Origin: JAENVT01 sp040005915
Lineage (GTDB): Bacteria; Actinomycetota; Acidimicrobiia; Acidimicrobiales; Ilumatobacteraceae
Assembly: GCA_040005915.1 (NCBI GenBank)
Contig: JBDTYA010000360.1
Coordinates: 1 to 40,243, forward strand
Reading direction: 5' to 3'
Length of the DNA: 40,243 bases
Below are positions 16,349-24,286 of the stretch, in pieces. Under the pieces are notes generated by a model. The model ran no database searches. It was not told where the DNA came from and saw only the letters and a program-made list of their open reading frames with translations. The position numbers were made by a program, and so were the translations under genes. Position 1 is the stretch's first letter; every line of letters starts with the position of its first letter.

Positions 16349-17197
16349 ATGGCGAATGAGGCGATGCGTGACAACTGGGCGGCCGGGGCGCTGGGCTGGG
16401 TGCGCAACGAACGTATCTTCGACGCCGTCTTCACGCCGTACACCGCGGCGATCCTCGGCGCCGCCGATCTCGGCTCGTCACAGCGGGTCCTCGATGTCGG
16501 CTGTGGGACCGGCACGCTGCTCGAGGCGGCGGCAGCCGCAGGCGCCGACGCAGTGGGCGTCGACATTTCAGAACCGATGGTCGAAGCGGCGCGTCGCCGC
16601 GTACCGACCGCCTCGGTTGTCGTTGCCGATGCCCAGGCCACCGACCTGTTGGCGGCGGCGCCCGGCGCCCCGTTCGACCGGGTCGTGTCGCGGTTCGGGG
16701 TGATGTTCTTCGCCGACCCGGAGGCCGCGTTCGCAAACATCCGGACGGCGACCGCACCCGGGGCACGGCTCACGTTCATGTGCTGGCGGGAGGGCGAGAC
16801 CGAGATGTTCACACTCGGCCTCCGCGCCATCACCTCACATCTCGCGGATCCGCCCGCACCGCCCGTACCCGGGGCTCCTGGGCCCATGGGCTTCGCCAAC
16901 GCCGATCGCATTCGCGACGTCCTGGCCGGCGCCGGATGGTCCGAGGTGACGATCGAAAAGGCTGACGCGTTGCTCGACTACGCCATCGGCGGTAGCGACG
17001 GTGTCGAGGAGCGTCTGAGTGTCGCGCTCAGCGGGATGGTCGGGCGCGCCGCACGCGCCGAGCTCGAGCCGAGCCTCGATGCGGCGGGTTGGGACGCAGT
17101 GGTCGACGAGGCCAGAGCCGAATTGCGTGCCGGAATGGTCGACGGCGGAGTCAGGTTCGTCGGGCACACCTGGCTCGTCACCGCAAGGAACCGCTGA
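16349..17197 (+). CDS. Class I SAM-dependent methyltransferase
   Basis: The 282-residue protein starts MANEAMRDNWAAGALGWVRNERIFD and carries motif I VLDVGCGTGTLLEAAAAAGADAVGVDIS near residue 55, motif II around APFDRVVSRFGVMFF and a motif III-like LTFMCWREGE. The lead segment NEAMRDNWA is typical of the UbiE/Coq5-like class in actinobacteria. The methyl acceptor is unknown. The much longer open frame running back to 15107 is antisense to the amidohydrolase and is not the gene. A TACGTT box 7 nt before the ATG supports this start. Confidence 0.85.
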   Translation: MANEAMRDNWAAGALGWVRNERIFDAVFTPYTAAILGAADLGSSQRVLDVGCGTGTLLEAAAAAGADAVGVDISEPMVEAARRRVPTASVVVADAQATDLLAAAPGAPFDRVVSRFGVMFFADPEAAFANIRTATAPGARLTFMCWREGETEMFTLGLRAITSHLADPPAPPVPGAPGPMGFANADRIRDVLAGAGWSEVTIEKADALLDYAIGGSDGVEERLSVALSGMVGRAARAELEPSLDAAGWDAVVDEARAELRAGMVDGGVRFVGHTWLVTARNR

Positions 17198-17220
17198 CCA
17201 GGCGAGCGCCCCACAGAGTC

Positions 17221-17919
17221 TCAGTAGGTCAGCTGGGGATACCAGTCGCCGCGTCCGCCCGGGACGGTGTCGAGCACGAGCCACAGCGGATCCATCTCGA
17301 GGCCGCGCGGGTCCTGCCCCGGATCGGCCATCTCGCCGCCGATCTCCTCACTCCAGAAATGCCGGATGGTTCCGTCGGCGCGGACGAACACGTTGTACGC
17401 CGGCATGTCGGCGTCACTCGCGGACACGTAGTCCCGCGTGTAGTCGCCGCTCTGATCACTGAACACGGGAAGGTTCTTCCATCCCCGCGACTGCTTGGCC
17501 GCGATCAAGCGGTCGATCGGTGAGCGGGCGGTGAAAGCGATCGCCACCCGCCGGCGGATGTCGGCGATCTTGTGATCGAGGCCGCCCATCAACGAGGTGC
17601 ACATCGGGCATGGCGCCTCGCGCTGCGGGCCGAACATGTAGCTGTAGACGACCAGTGTGTCGTGATCCGCGAACAGGTCTGCGAGCGTCGCATCGGCTCC
17701 GCTCTCGGCGATGAAGTGGTAGTCGCGTGGCACTTCGCCACCCGGAGGAAGGTTGCGGCGCAGCGAGGCGACCTGTTCTTGCTTACGGCGCAGCTCGATC
17801 TCCTCGACGAGCAGACGCTGCCGCGCCTGCCGGTACTCATCCGATTCGTTCGGATGACGAGTCGTGTTCGTTGCGGCGAGCTCGCCGGCAGGAGTCAGAT
17901 CTGTCTTCTCAGAGGTCAT
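17221..17919 (-). CDS. DUF899 thioredoxin-fold protein
   Basis: The 232-residue protein matches the DUF899 family: an N-terminal helical pair (EYRQARQRLLVEEIELRRKQEQVASLRRNLPPGGEVPRDY), then VVYSYMFGPQREAPCPMCTSLMGGLDH with a CxxC motif (CPMC), NLPVFSDQSGDYTRDY and FWSEE near the end. The CxxC in a thioredoxin-like fold suggests a redox role, but the family has no established reaction. Its ATG is 44 bp from the divergent small gene at 17964. On the minus strand TTACAT ends 6 nt before the ATG, close to but not matching the TANNNT boxes of its neighbours. Confidence 0.82.
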   Translation of the reverse strand: MTSEKTDLTPAGELAATNTTRHPNESDEYRQARQRLLVEEIELRRKQEQVASLRRNLPPGGEVPRDYHFIAESGADATLADLFADHDTLVVYSYMFGPQREAPCPMCTSLMGGLDHKIADIRRRVAIAFTARSPIDRLIAAKQSRGWKNLPVFSDQSGDYTRDYVSASDADMPAYNVFVRADGTIRHFWSEEIGGEMADPGQDPRGLEMDPLWLVLDTVPGGRGDWYPQLTY

Positions 17920-17951
17920 GGCTCACATGTAACCAGATGTGCCGGGGGCAC

Positions 17952-17957
17952 TACGAT
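17952..17957 (+). promoter_or_regulatory. -10 box of a leaderless promoter for the 70-residue gene
   Basis: TACGAT is followed by 6 nt and the ATG at 17964. This supports the small ORF being real. No -35 match is evident. Confidence 0.5.
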
Positions 17958-17963
17958 CGGCAC

Positions 17964-18176
17964 ATGAAGCTGATCGTTGCCGACGCTTACGGTTACGGCG
18001 TCCGCTCCAACTCCGACGCCGGGGCACAAGAGATCAGCCCCGATCAATGGACCGAGATAGAAGAGCTGCAGAGCGCGTACGAACAGCGCACCGGCTCGTC
18101 GCTCGAGGCGGCACTCCGCGACAAGCTGACCGGTCACGATCTGGCCGAGGCGCTCGCCCTCCTCGGCATCGTCTGA
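17964..18176 (+). CDS. Uncharacterised 70-residue protein
   Basis: The frame encodes MKLIVADAYGYGVRSNSDAG followed by a predicted helical, acidic C-terminal half (QWTEIEELQSAYEQRTGSSLEAALRDKLTGHDLAEALALLGIV). It has no cysteine, signal peptide or membrane segment. I do not recognise a family. Support for a real gene comes from the TACGAT-N6-ATG promoter geometry and from codon use like its neighbours. It lies between the divergent DUF899 gene and ridA and has no obvious operon partner. Confidence 0.6.
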   Translation: MKLIVADAYGYGVRSNSDAGAQEISPDQWTEIEELQSAYEQRTGSSLEAALRDKLTGHDLAEALALLGIV

Positions 18177-18214
18177 CGGCGCCGGCTCGCCTCGAGCCCG
18201 TATCGATCGCGGGT

Positions 18215-18220
18215 TATGGT
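18215..18220 (+). promoter_or_regulatory. -10 box of a leaderless promoter for the RidA gene
   Basis: TATGGT is followed by 6 nt and the ATG at 18227. No -35 match is evident. Confidence 0.55.
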
Positions 18221-18226
18221 CGGCGG

Positions 18227-18610
18227 ATGACCAAGCAGATCGTCCGTACCGACGCGGCGCCGAGTTCGCCGCTGTACAGCCAGGGTGTGAAGGCGGGATC
18301 GATGCTCTACGTGTCGGGCACGGTCGGTATCGACGTCATGACCGGACAACTGGCCGGCACCACCATCCAGGATCAGACGCGGCAAGCTCTGCTCAACTGC
18401 AAGGCGATCGTCGAGGCGGGTGGCGGCATGCTCGACGACGTGGTGCAGGTGACGGTGCTGCTGACGAACCCGGCGGACTTCGCCGGGATGAACGAGGAAT
18501 ACGCGAAGGTGTTCCCTGCCGAGCCACCGGCGCGGGCGGTGACCAAGCTCGGGGTCGACCTGCCCAACGTGCTCGTCTCGATCACGATGACCGCGCACGT
18601 CGAGCGCTGA
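18227..18610 (+). CDS. RidA/YjgF-family protein
   Basis: The 127-residue protein has the complete RidA pattern: APSSPLYSQGVKAGSMLYVSGTVGID, DQTRQALLNCKAIVEAGGGMLDDVVQVTVLL, FAGMNEEYAKVFP and PPARAVTKLGVDLPNVLVSITMTA with the conserved arginine of the deaminase pocket. RidA hydrolyses reactive enamine/imine intermediates in the cytoplasm. It ends 2 nt before the YfcE-like gene, so the two are co-transcribed. The TATGGT-N6-ATG geometry supports the start. Confidence 0.9.
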   Translation: MTKQIVRTDAAPSSPLYSQGVKAGSMLYVSGTVGIDVMTGQLAGTTIQDQTRQALLNCKAIVEAGGGMLDDVVQVTVLLTNPADFAGMNEEYAKVFPAEPPARAVTKLGVDLPNVLVSITMTAHVER

Positions 18611-18612
18611 GG

Positions 18613-19113
18613 ATGAACGTGCTGCTGCTCGCAGACACCCATCTGCGCGAGGGGGACGCATCCCGGCTGATCGACAGGCTCGGCGGCCACCTGCAAACGG
18701 CTGATGTCATCATCCATGCCGGTGACATCACACACCCGTCGGTGCTGACCGCGCTCGAGGAGTACGCCCCGGTCAGTGCGGTGCAGGGCAACAACGATCG
18801 AGGCATGATCCTGCCCGAGCGATTGGTTGTCGACATCGAGGGATGTGAGATCGCGGCCGTCCACGACAGCGGTCCTGCGGTCGGTCGTCCGGCGCGTCTG
18901 CGCCGCTGGTTCCCGCAGGCGGACGTTGTCGTCTTCGGCCACTCGCACATCCCGTGGCACGAGACCGACGTACGTGCATCCGATGGGCATGTGCAGCACC
19001 ACGTCAACCCGGGCTCGGCGATGCAGCGGCGAGCCGCCCCCGATCACACTGCCGCGGTCTTGGAGCTGCACGATGGCGTCGTAGCCGGAGTGACCCACAT
19101 CGTGCTGCCGTAG
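18613..19113 (+). CDS. YfcE/MJ0936-type metallophosphoesterase
   Basis: The 166-residue protein has the calcineurin-like metal motifs: LLLADTHL (DxH), IIHAGDIT (GD), AVQGNNDRG (GNND), VVFGHSHIP (GHSH) and the trailing VNPGSAMQRR. YfcE-type enzymes cleave phosphodiesters in vitro with manganese; the natural substrate is unclear. It starts 2 nt after ridA and probably shares its transcript. The first metal motif reads DTH rather than the usual DxHG/S, which is common in this subfamily. Confidence 0.88.
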   Translation: MNVLLLADTHLREGDASRLIDRLGGHLQTADVIIHAGDITHPSVLTALEEYAPVSAVQGNNDRGMILPERLVVDIEGCEIAAVHDSGPAVGRPARLRRWFPQADVVVFGHSHIPWHETDVRASDGHVQHHVNPGSAMQRRAAPDHTAAVLELHDGVVAGVTHIVLP

Positions 19114-19116
19114 CCT
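19111..19116 (+). promoter_or_regulatory. -10 box of a leaderless promoter overlapping the YfcE stop
   Basis: TAGCCT starts with the TAG stop codon of the phosphoesterase (19111-19113) and is followed by 6 nt and a GTG at 19123. Confidence 0.5.
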
Positions 19117-19122
19117 TCGGCC

Positions 19123-19932
19123 GTGATCGTCGTTGTTGCGACCAACGAGACAGGCGTCGTGGGCGTGCGCGCCCGCCTGGCAGCGCTCGGTGCAGCCGCG
19201 TCCGAAGTCGTCGCACCGAGCGAAGCCCGTCGGTTGGTGATCGCAACCGTCGACGACGATGCGAAGGCCGAGCAACTCGCGGTTGCCCTTCGCGCCGAGG
19301 GGGAGTGGGCCGTGGCCCGACCGACGGACCGTGTCCGCCTTGATGGTTGGATGCAGCACACCGCACCGCTGACGTTCGGCGACCGGCTGAGCGTCTGCTT
19401 CGCGTGGACCGAACACGATCGCCGGGACCTGGGGGGTTTGGTCGAGCTCGGCGCCGGCGGTTTCGGCAATGGCGCGCATCCGGCCACGCGCCTGCTGATC
19501 GACCAGTTGGTCAATAGGGTCGCGGGTGGCGAGCGGGTCCTCGATGTCGGGTGCGGGAGCGGCGTGCTGGGCCTCTGCGCGCTGCGTCTCGGGGCGTCGA
19601 GCCTGGTGGCCGTCGACATGAAGGAAACCGCCGTCGAGGCGACGTGCCGCAACGCGGCGATCAACGGCATGGGCCCTCGGGTCGCGGCGAGGCTCGGGCC
19701 CCTCGGCGAACTCGATGACCCCTTCGATGTCGTCGTCGCGAATGTCGGAAGGGCTGCCATCGTCGAGCTCGCACCCGACCTCGTCAGGCTGGTGGCGCGG
19801 GACGGATGGCTGGCCGTCAGCGGGATCTCGTCGCCACAGTGCGACCTCGTCGCCGGGTTCCTCCGGCCGCTCGTGGAGATCGATCGACAGTCGTCGGGGG
19901 AGTGGTCGGCGCTCGCGCTTGCTCATCCGTAG
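19123..19932 (+). CDS. PrmA-like methyltransferase
   Basis: The 269-residue protein has the PrmA signature GGFGNGAHPATRLLID (canonical FGxGxHxTT), SAM motif I RVLDVGCGSGVLGLCALRLGA and the VVVANVGRAAIVELAP segment in place of the usual DLVLANI. PrmA trimethylates ribosomal protein L11. The N-terminal substrate-recognition region looks unlike classical PrmA, so another target is possible. The start is GTG at 19123, matching a TAGCCT-N6 promoter that overlaps the upstream stop codon, so it may be transcribed on its own despite the 9-bp gap. Confidence 0.75.
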   Translation: MIVVVATNETGVVGVRARLAALGAAASEVVAPSEARRLVIATVDDDAKAEQLAVALRAEGEWAVARPTDRVRLDGWMQHTAPLTFGDRLSVCFAWTEHDRRDLGGLVELGAGGFGNGAHPATRLLIDQLVNRVAGGERVLDVGCGSGVLGLCALRLGASSLVAVDMKETAVEATCRNAAINGMGPRVAARLGPLGELDDPFDVVVANVGRAAIVELAPDLVRLVARDGWLAVSGISSPQCDLVAGFLRPLVEIDRQSSGEWSALALAHP

Positions 19933-20026
19933 ATCGGTCGGGTGTAGCGTCGATGTCGACCGGGGCCATCGCTCGCTGGTCACGTAGCTCCGGACCCTTG
20001 GCTACCCACGTCCCGAGGAGTTTCCT

Positions 20027-21211
20027 GTGCCCGCCGCCACCATTGTTGAGCCCTTCCGGGAGGAGAGCACACAGCCCGGATTTCGCCACGAGGCTGTGTT
20101 GTACAACGGCCAAGGCGAGTTCGTGGAGTTCGCATCGCGGTTCGTCCGGGACGCCGTCGCCGCCGGCTATCCGACCTTCGTGGTTGTCAGCGCAACGAAA
20201 ATTGAAGCGCTTCATTCCGAGTTGCAGGACGAGGCCGATGATGTGCTGTTCGCCGACATGGCACAGGTGGGTCGGAACCCGGGACTGCTCCTGACCGCGT
20301 GGGAGGCGTTCATCGAGGAACACCGTGGTGACGGCCTGCCGCTGAGGGGGATCGGGGAGCTGGTCTGGCCGGGCCGCAACGCCGCGCAGCTCGCCGAGTG
20401 CCACATTCAGGAGGCGCTCGCCAACATCGCCTTCGGCACCGCAGTCGACATGTGGGTGCTGTGCCCATACGACATCTCGGCGATGAGCGCCGACGTGATC
20501 GAGGGGGCCTTCCGCACCCACAGATATCTCGTGGACAACGGCATCGCCACCATCAGTCGCCACTACGACTCCGCCACGGAGTTGTCGGATCTCGTGAACA
20601 CGGAGTTCCCTCCAGCGCCCTCCACGGCGGCGAGCCTGTCCTTCGCGACGACCGACGATTTCGGACGATTGCTCGATCGGTACCTCGGCGTGGCGGGCTT
20701 CGCCGATCGCCAACGGGCCGCGTTCATCGAGGCGGCAATCGGCGTTGCCGCATTGGCGATCGACCACTCCGCAGGTACGCACAGTGCATTGATCTGGGTC
20801 GCCTCGGACGATGCGGTTCTCGAGATCGGCGACATCGGCGAGATCGACGATCCGTTCGCCGGCCGACGACATCCGCATGCCGGTGATCGCCCTGGCCATG
20901 CCTTGTGGATCGCGAACCAGGTCTGTGAACTGGTTCAGATCCGAAACACTTGCCGCGGCACTGCGGCGCGTATGCACATCCGACACGATGTCACCGATCC
21001 GTTGGTGCAAGGCCTCGGCGATTCAAGCGAGCTCGGCACACATTGGATCGAGGTTCATCAGGCCATCGGGATGGTCGCGGTTCAACTGAACACGACCGGA
21101 CAGCGGGCCCTCGTGGCGATGCGCGGCCTCGCCTACACGACCGGTGTCGGGCTCGACGACCTCGCCGCTGCTGTCATCGACCGGCGACTGCGGTTTCCGG
21201 CGGACCGGTAG
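20027..21211 (+). CDS. MEDS sensor with pseudo-HATPase and ANTAR-like tail
   Basis: The 394-residue protein has three parts. Residues 20-180 resemble a MEDS (DcmR-like) sensor: GFRHEAVLYNGQGEFVEFASRFVRDAVAAGYPTFVVV to WVLCPYDISAM. Residues 195-325 resemble a GHKL ATPase of the RsbW class (EAAIGVAALAIDHSAG, GDIGEIDDPFAG, GHALWIANQVCELVQIR), but the N-box glutamate and asparagine are not seen, so ATP binding is doubtful. Residues 335-390 resemble an ANTAR domain and closely match the tail of the GAF gene at 24287 (VHxAxGMxAVQL...RRLR). The start is GTG at 20027 with GAGGAG upstream. It may sense a ligand and act on RNA. Confidence 0.7.
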   Translation: MPAATIVEPFREESTQPGFRHEAVLYNGQGEFVEFASRFVRDAVAAGYPTFVVVSATKIEALHSELQDEADDVLFADMAQVGRNPGLLLTAWEAFIEEHRGDGLPLRGIGELVWPGRNAAQLAECHIQEALANIAFGTAVDMWVLCPYDISAMSADVIEGAFRTHRYLVDNGIATISRHYDSATELSDLVNTEFPPAPSTAASLSFATTDDFGRLLDRYLGVAGFADRQRAAFIEAAIGVAALAIDHSAGTHSALIWVASDDAVLEIGDIGEIDDPFAGRRHPHAGDRPGHALWIANQVCELVQIRNTCRGTAARMHIRHDVTDPLVQGLGDSSELGTHWIEVHQAIGMVAVQLNTTGQRALVAMRGLAYTTGVGLDDLAAAVIDRRLRFPADR

Positions 21212-21328
21212 CGGCGATCAACACTGCGGCCCGATCGTGCCGAACGTCGGCGTTTCGCGCCAACTCGAGGACCTGACCAGGCAGGTGGCCGGACTGCACG
21301 GCGGCTGAACGCCGACCGGCTGCTGCCG

Positions 21329-21937
21329 TCAACGCACGTTGTCGAACGCCTTCGTCAACATGTTGAGTGCCTGCTCGACGATCGGCAGCAATGGCTGCGA
21401 AGCCCCGCCGGCGAGCCAATGCGTCGTCGCAACCCGTATCGAGGCCACGGCACACCCGGCGATCAACGCCGGGCGGATGTCGTCGATGGGATCGACACCC
21501 AGCCGTTGGGCGATCAGTGGAACCATCGTGCTCTCGAAAATCGTGTGCCGTTCGTGCTGGCGTTGTTGCAGCGATGGAGTCGAGCGCACGAGCTTGGCGC
21601 GATGGCGATCGTTGTCGAGATCGTGTTCGTAGTTGGCGGCGAGGTCCATGATGACGGCGCGGACGGAGGCGATGACCGACTCCGTTCGTGGGCGCTGCGT
21701 GAAGCCGGTCGAGAAGTCGACGAGCCCCTGCTGCAGCGAGCCGAGAACCAGCTCCTCCTTCGTCGCGAAGTAGCGGTAGAAGGTTCGGTGCGAGATCTCG
21801 GCCTCGGCCGCGATCTCTTCGACCGTGACGTGGTCGAAGCCGCGGATTGCGAACATGCGAGTCGCAATGCGCACGATGTCGGTGCGTGTTCGCTGCTTCT
21901 TCATCTCGCGTAGCCCGATGGTCGCAGTCGCTGTCAC
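21329..21937 (-). CDS. TetR-family regulator divergent from an MFS exporter
   Basis: From the GTG at 21937 the protein is 202 residues and begins VTATATIGLREMKKQRTRTDI. The helix-turn-helix follows (about residues 12-62: IVRIATRMFAIRGFDHVTVEEIAAEAEISHRTFYRYFATKEELV). The GLRE segment just before the HTH is typical of the family, which favours GTG 21937 over the internal ATG at 21904. On the minus strand TATGAT lies 6 nt before that GTG. It is divergent from a 14-helix MFS transporter, with inverted CATATGAC/GTCATATG sites between them, so it very likely controls the exporter and itself. Confidence 0.85.
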   Translation of the reverse strand: MTATATIGLREMKKQRTRTDIVRIATRMFAIRGFDHVTVEEIAAEAEISHRTFYRYFATKEELVLGSLQQGLVDFSTGFTQRPRTESVIASVRAVIMDLAANYEHDLDNDRHRAKLVRSTPSLQQRQHERHTIFESTMVPLIAQRLGVDPIDDIRPALIAGCAVASIRVATTHWLAGGASQPLLPIVEQALNMLTKAFDNVR

Positions 21938-21943
21938 GAGAAG

Positions 21944-21949
21944 ATCATA
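21944..21949 (-). promoter_or_regulatory. -10 box of the leaderless tetR promoter
   Basis: TATGAT on the minus strand is followed by 6 nt and GTG at 21937. It overlaps the first CATATG operator site, so binding there would block the promoter. Confidence 0.55.
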
Positions 21950-21988
21950 TGACTGACCGCTGAATGCACACGTGCCATCTGTCATATG
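21946..21988. promoter_or_regulatory. Candidate TetR operator: inverted CATATGAC / GTCATATG
   Basis: CATATGAC (21946-21953) and GTCATATG (21981-21988) form an inverted repeat. Each contains the palindrome CATATG, and the two palindromes are 37 bp apart centre to centre. One site covers the tetR -10; the other lies upstream of the MFS -10. Two direct copies of ATGTGCC follow at 21985 and 21995. Confidence 0.5.
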
Positions 21989-22009
21989 TGCCAAATGTGC
22001 CGTGGCCAA

Positions 22010-22015
22010 TAGCGT
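22010..22015 (+). promoter_or_regulatory. Candidate -10 box of the MFS transporter gene
   Basis: TAGCGT is followed by 9 nt and the ATG at 22025, giving a leader of about 2-3 nt. No -35 match is evident. Confidence 0.4.
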
Positions 22016-22024
22016 TCCGCCTGC

Positions 22025-23644
22025 ATGGCTGACACCTCGACGCAACCCATGATCGGCAACCTCGATCCGCGGAGGTGGTACACGCTGTCGGTCCTGTGCC
22101 TGAGCCTGATCATCGTCTCGGTCGGCAACTCCAGCCTCAACGTGGCAATCCCGACCCTTTCCGAGCGGTTGCATGCCAGCAACTCGCAGCTCCAATGGGT
22201 CATCGCCGCCTACTCACTGGTGTTCGCCGGACTGCTGTTCTCCGCCGGGGCAATCGGCGATCGTTTCGGCCGCAAGGGAGCGTTGCAGCTCGGTCTGCTG
22301 CTGTTCCTGATCGGCGCGGCACTGGCGTCGGCAGCGACGACGATCACGCAGCTGATCGCCTGCCGGGCACTGATGGGCGGCGCGGCCGCGCTGATCATGC
22401 CCTCGACCCTGTCGATCCTCGTCAACGTATTTCCCGCACACGAACGGACCAAGGCGATCGCCATCTGGGCGGCGACCAGTGGCGGAGCCGGCGCCCTCGG
22501 GCCGGTGGCCAGCGGCTATCTGCTCGGACACTTCTGGTACGGCTCGGTGTTCCTCGTCAACGTGCCCATCATCACTCTGGCCCTAATGGCCGGCCGATTC
22601 CTGGTACCGCGCTCACGCGACCCGCAAAAAGCCCCCCTCGACCCGGTCGGCGCTGTCCTGTCGACCGTCGGGATCGCCAGCCTGGTGTACGGCCTCATCC
22701 AAGCACCGGAGAAGGGTTGGGGCAGTGGAGCCACCCTCCTGGCCTTCGCCGTCGGTGCCATCGTGATCGCGCTGTTCATCGCCTGGGAACTGCGCGTCGA
22801 CGAACCGATGCTCGACATGAGCCTGTTCCGCAACGCCGCGTTCAGCGCCGGTAGCGGCGGGATGATCCTGATCTTCCTGGCGATGTTCGGTGTGATGTTC
22901 CTCATCACCCAGTACTTCCAGCTGATCCTCGGCTACAGCCCGCTCGGTGCAGCAGTGCGGTTCGTGCCGATGTCACCGATCATGGTGATCGTCGCCACCC
23001 GCACCCCCAAGCTGGCTGCGAGGTTCGGCGCTCATCGTGTCGTGGCGACGGGGATGCTGCTGCTCTCGCTCGCCTTCTTCATGTTCCGCGGCCTCGAGAC
23101 CGACACGTCGTACCTCTATGTGTTCCTGTGCATCCTGCCGCTGACCAGTGGTATCGCGATGGCGATGTCGCCGATGACCGCATCGATCATGTCAGCTGTG
23201 CCATCACGCCGCGCCGGCACCGGGTCGGCGATGAACGATGCGACCCGCGAGCTGGGCGCATCGCTGGGTGTTGCCGTGCTCGGCAGTCTCGCCGCCTCGC
23301 ACTACAGCCACTCGATCGCTGCTGCAGCCGACGCGATCCCGGCCACGTCGCGTTCTGCGCTGCGTATCTCGTTGTCGAGCGCCCTGGATCAGGCCAAGGC
23401 CCTGGGCGGCACTCGGGGCGCGGCCGTCAGGGAGGCCGCCGAGCACGCCTTCCTCGACGGAATCCACTTCGCCGTCACGGCCGGCGGAGCACTGTCGGTG
23501 ATCGCCGCGGTGGTCGTGCTGCGGTTCCTGCCGCACAAGGCCACACACGAGACCACGATCGAATCGGTCGAGCACATGGCCGAACTCGGTATCGGCGGCA
23601 CGCTGCCGACGTTTGCGCCGCACCCGGCCACCGAACCCGGCTGA
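22025..23644 (+). CDS. MFS drug exporter, DHA2 (EmrB/QacA) family
   Basis: The 539-residue membrane protein has the number of hydrophobic segments expected for 14 helices. It shows MFS motif A GDRFGRKGALQLG between helices 2 and 3 and the LMGGAAALIMPSTLSIL region of DHA2 exporters (NSSLNVAIPTL in helix 1). It should use proton motive force to export hydrophobic or cationic drugs. The divergent TetR gene and the shared operator region suggest ligand-induced expression. A GC-rich stem-loop follows the stop. The substrate is not predictable. Confidence 0.9.
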   Translation: MADTSTQPMIGNLDPRRWYTLSVLCLSLIIVSVGNSSLNVAIPTLSERLHASNSQLQWVIAAYSLVFAGLLFSAGAIGDRFGRKGALQLGLLLFLIGAALASAATTITQLIACRALMGGAAALIMPSTLSILVNVFPAHERTKAIAIWAATSGGAGALGPVASGYLLGHFWYGSVFLVNVPIITLALMAGRFLVPRSRDPQKAPLDPVGAVLSTVGIASLVYGLIQAPEKGWGSGATLLAFAVGAIVIALFIAWELRVDEPMLDMSLFRNAAFSAGSGGMILIFLAMFGVMFLITQYFQLILGYSPLGAAVRFVPMSPIMVIVATRTPKLAARFGAHRVVATGMLLLSLAFFMFRGLETDTSYLYVFLCILPLTSGIAMAMSPMTASIMSAVPSRRAGTGSAMNDATRELGASLGVAVLGSLAASHYSHSIAAAADAIPATSRSALRISLSSALDQAKALGGTRGAAVREAAEHAFLDGIHFAVTAGGALSVIAAVVVLRFLPHKATHETTIESVEHMAELGIGGTLPTFAPHPATEPG

Positions 23645-23660
23645 ACCCCGTGCCGGTTGG

Positions 23661-23684
23661 CGCCGGGCAGCGTCACACCCGGCG
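23661..23684 (+). terminator. Stem-loop after the MFS gene
   Basis: CGCCGGG and CCCGGCG form a 7-bp stem with a 10-nt loop, 17 bp after the MFS stop codon. There is no clear U-tract. Confidence 0.5.
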
Positions 23685-23808
23685 ACCCGACCCGCTGACG
23701 AGGATCAAAACCGGTCGATGACGCCTCGGCGCCCCGCCTTGCGCTCACGCCGAGAGCCTTGCCCCTTTGCGGTCACCAACGGCTCTGGCGGCGTCTCAAT
23801 TCACCCGA

Positions 23809-23814
23809 TATGGT
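23809..23814 (+). promoter_or_regulatory. Candidate -10 box upstream of the STAS gene
   Basis: TATGGT would place transcription start near 23821 and give a leader of about 42 nt that includes a small CACAC/GTGTG hairpin and an SD. This gene is therefore leadered, unlike many neighbours. Confidence 0.4.
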
Positions 23815-23862
23815 GACGACACACATCTCGTGTGCCGTGCCCAGACCCTGCCCGGAGGACGA

Positions 23863-24255
23863 ATGGAACTTCACTCCCACGTGAGCGATGTCGCTACGCA
23901 ACTCAGCCTCACGTCGTGCGCAGTCGACCTCGAGACGACGGCGAGCGCCATTGTTGTGCGACTCGCCGGCGAACTCGATATGGCCGATGCCGACCGGGTG
24001 GCTCAGGTTCTGCGAGACGCCACGTCTGCCGGCAGGCCGATCGTCCGCCTCGAGCTGTCGGGCCTGTCGTTCGCCGATTCGTCGGCCATCAAGGCGATCA
24101 TCCTCGGTGCGCAGTCGGCCGCCCAACGCGGCGTCACCTTCGAGCTTGTCAACCCGCACCGGCGGGTTCGGCGGTTGCTCGAGGTGACCGGGCTCGTGAA
24201 GGCGTTGACCATCATCGACGAGCCCGTCGACCAGCAGGGGCCCAACTCGCTGTAA
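23863..24255 (+). CDS. STAS-domain anti-sigma factor antagonist
   Basis: The 130-residue protein is a single STAS domain: AIVVRLAGELDMADADRVAQVL, then IVRLELSGLSFADSSAIKAIILGAQSAAQRGVTFELVNP. The DSS triplet holds the serine normally phosphorylated by an RsbW-type kinase in partner switching. GGAGG lies just before the ATG at 23863; longer in-frame starts are rejected because the domain is complete here. It lies 31 bp ahead of two GAF-ANTAR genes. The nearest ATPase-like protein (20027) looks degenerate, so its kinase is probably elsewhere. Confidence 0.85.
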   Translation: MELHSHVSDVATQLSLTSCAVDLETTASAIVVRLAGELDMADADRVAQVLRDATSAGRPIVRLELSGLSFADSSAIKAIILGAQSAAQRGVTFELVNPHRRVRRLLEVTGLVKALTIIDEPVDQQGPNSL

Positions 24256-24260
24256 CGCAT

Positions 24261-24266
24261 TAGATT
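24261..24266 (+). promoter_or_regulatory. Candidate -10 box of the first GAF-ANTAR gene
   Basis: TAGATT lies 6 bp after the STAS stop codon and 20 nt before the ATG at 24287. It would give a short leader containing the SD GAGGGAGG. Confidence 0.35.
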
Positions 24267-24286
24267 GACACCCGAGGGAGGTGCGA

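Noticed and set aside
18373..19983. 536-codon minus-strand frame
   Set aside because: It runs opposite to ridA, the YfcE-like gene and the PrmA-like gene, all with clear motifs; the translation is rich in Arg and His as expected for antisense of GC-rich genes.
21938..22195. Longer TetR start crossing the divergent region
   Set aside because: It would run through the MFS promoter and start; GTG 21937 with TATGAT-N6 and the GLRE segment is better.
23815..23862. Small CACAC/GTGTG hairpin before the STAS gene as an ANTAR target
   Set aside because: Only one weak 5-bp stem with a 5-nt loop is visible, not the paired hexaloop hairpins expected for ANTAR binding.
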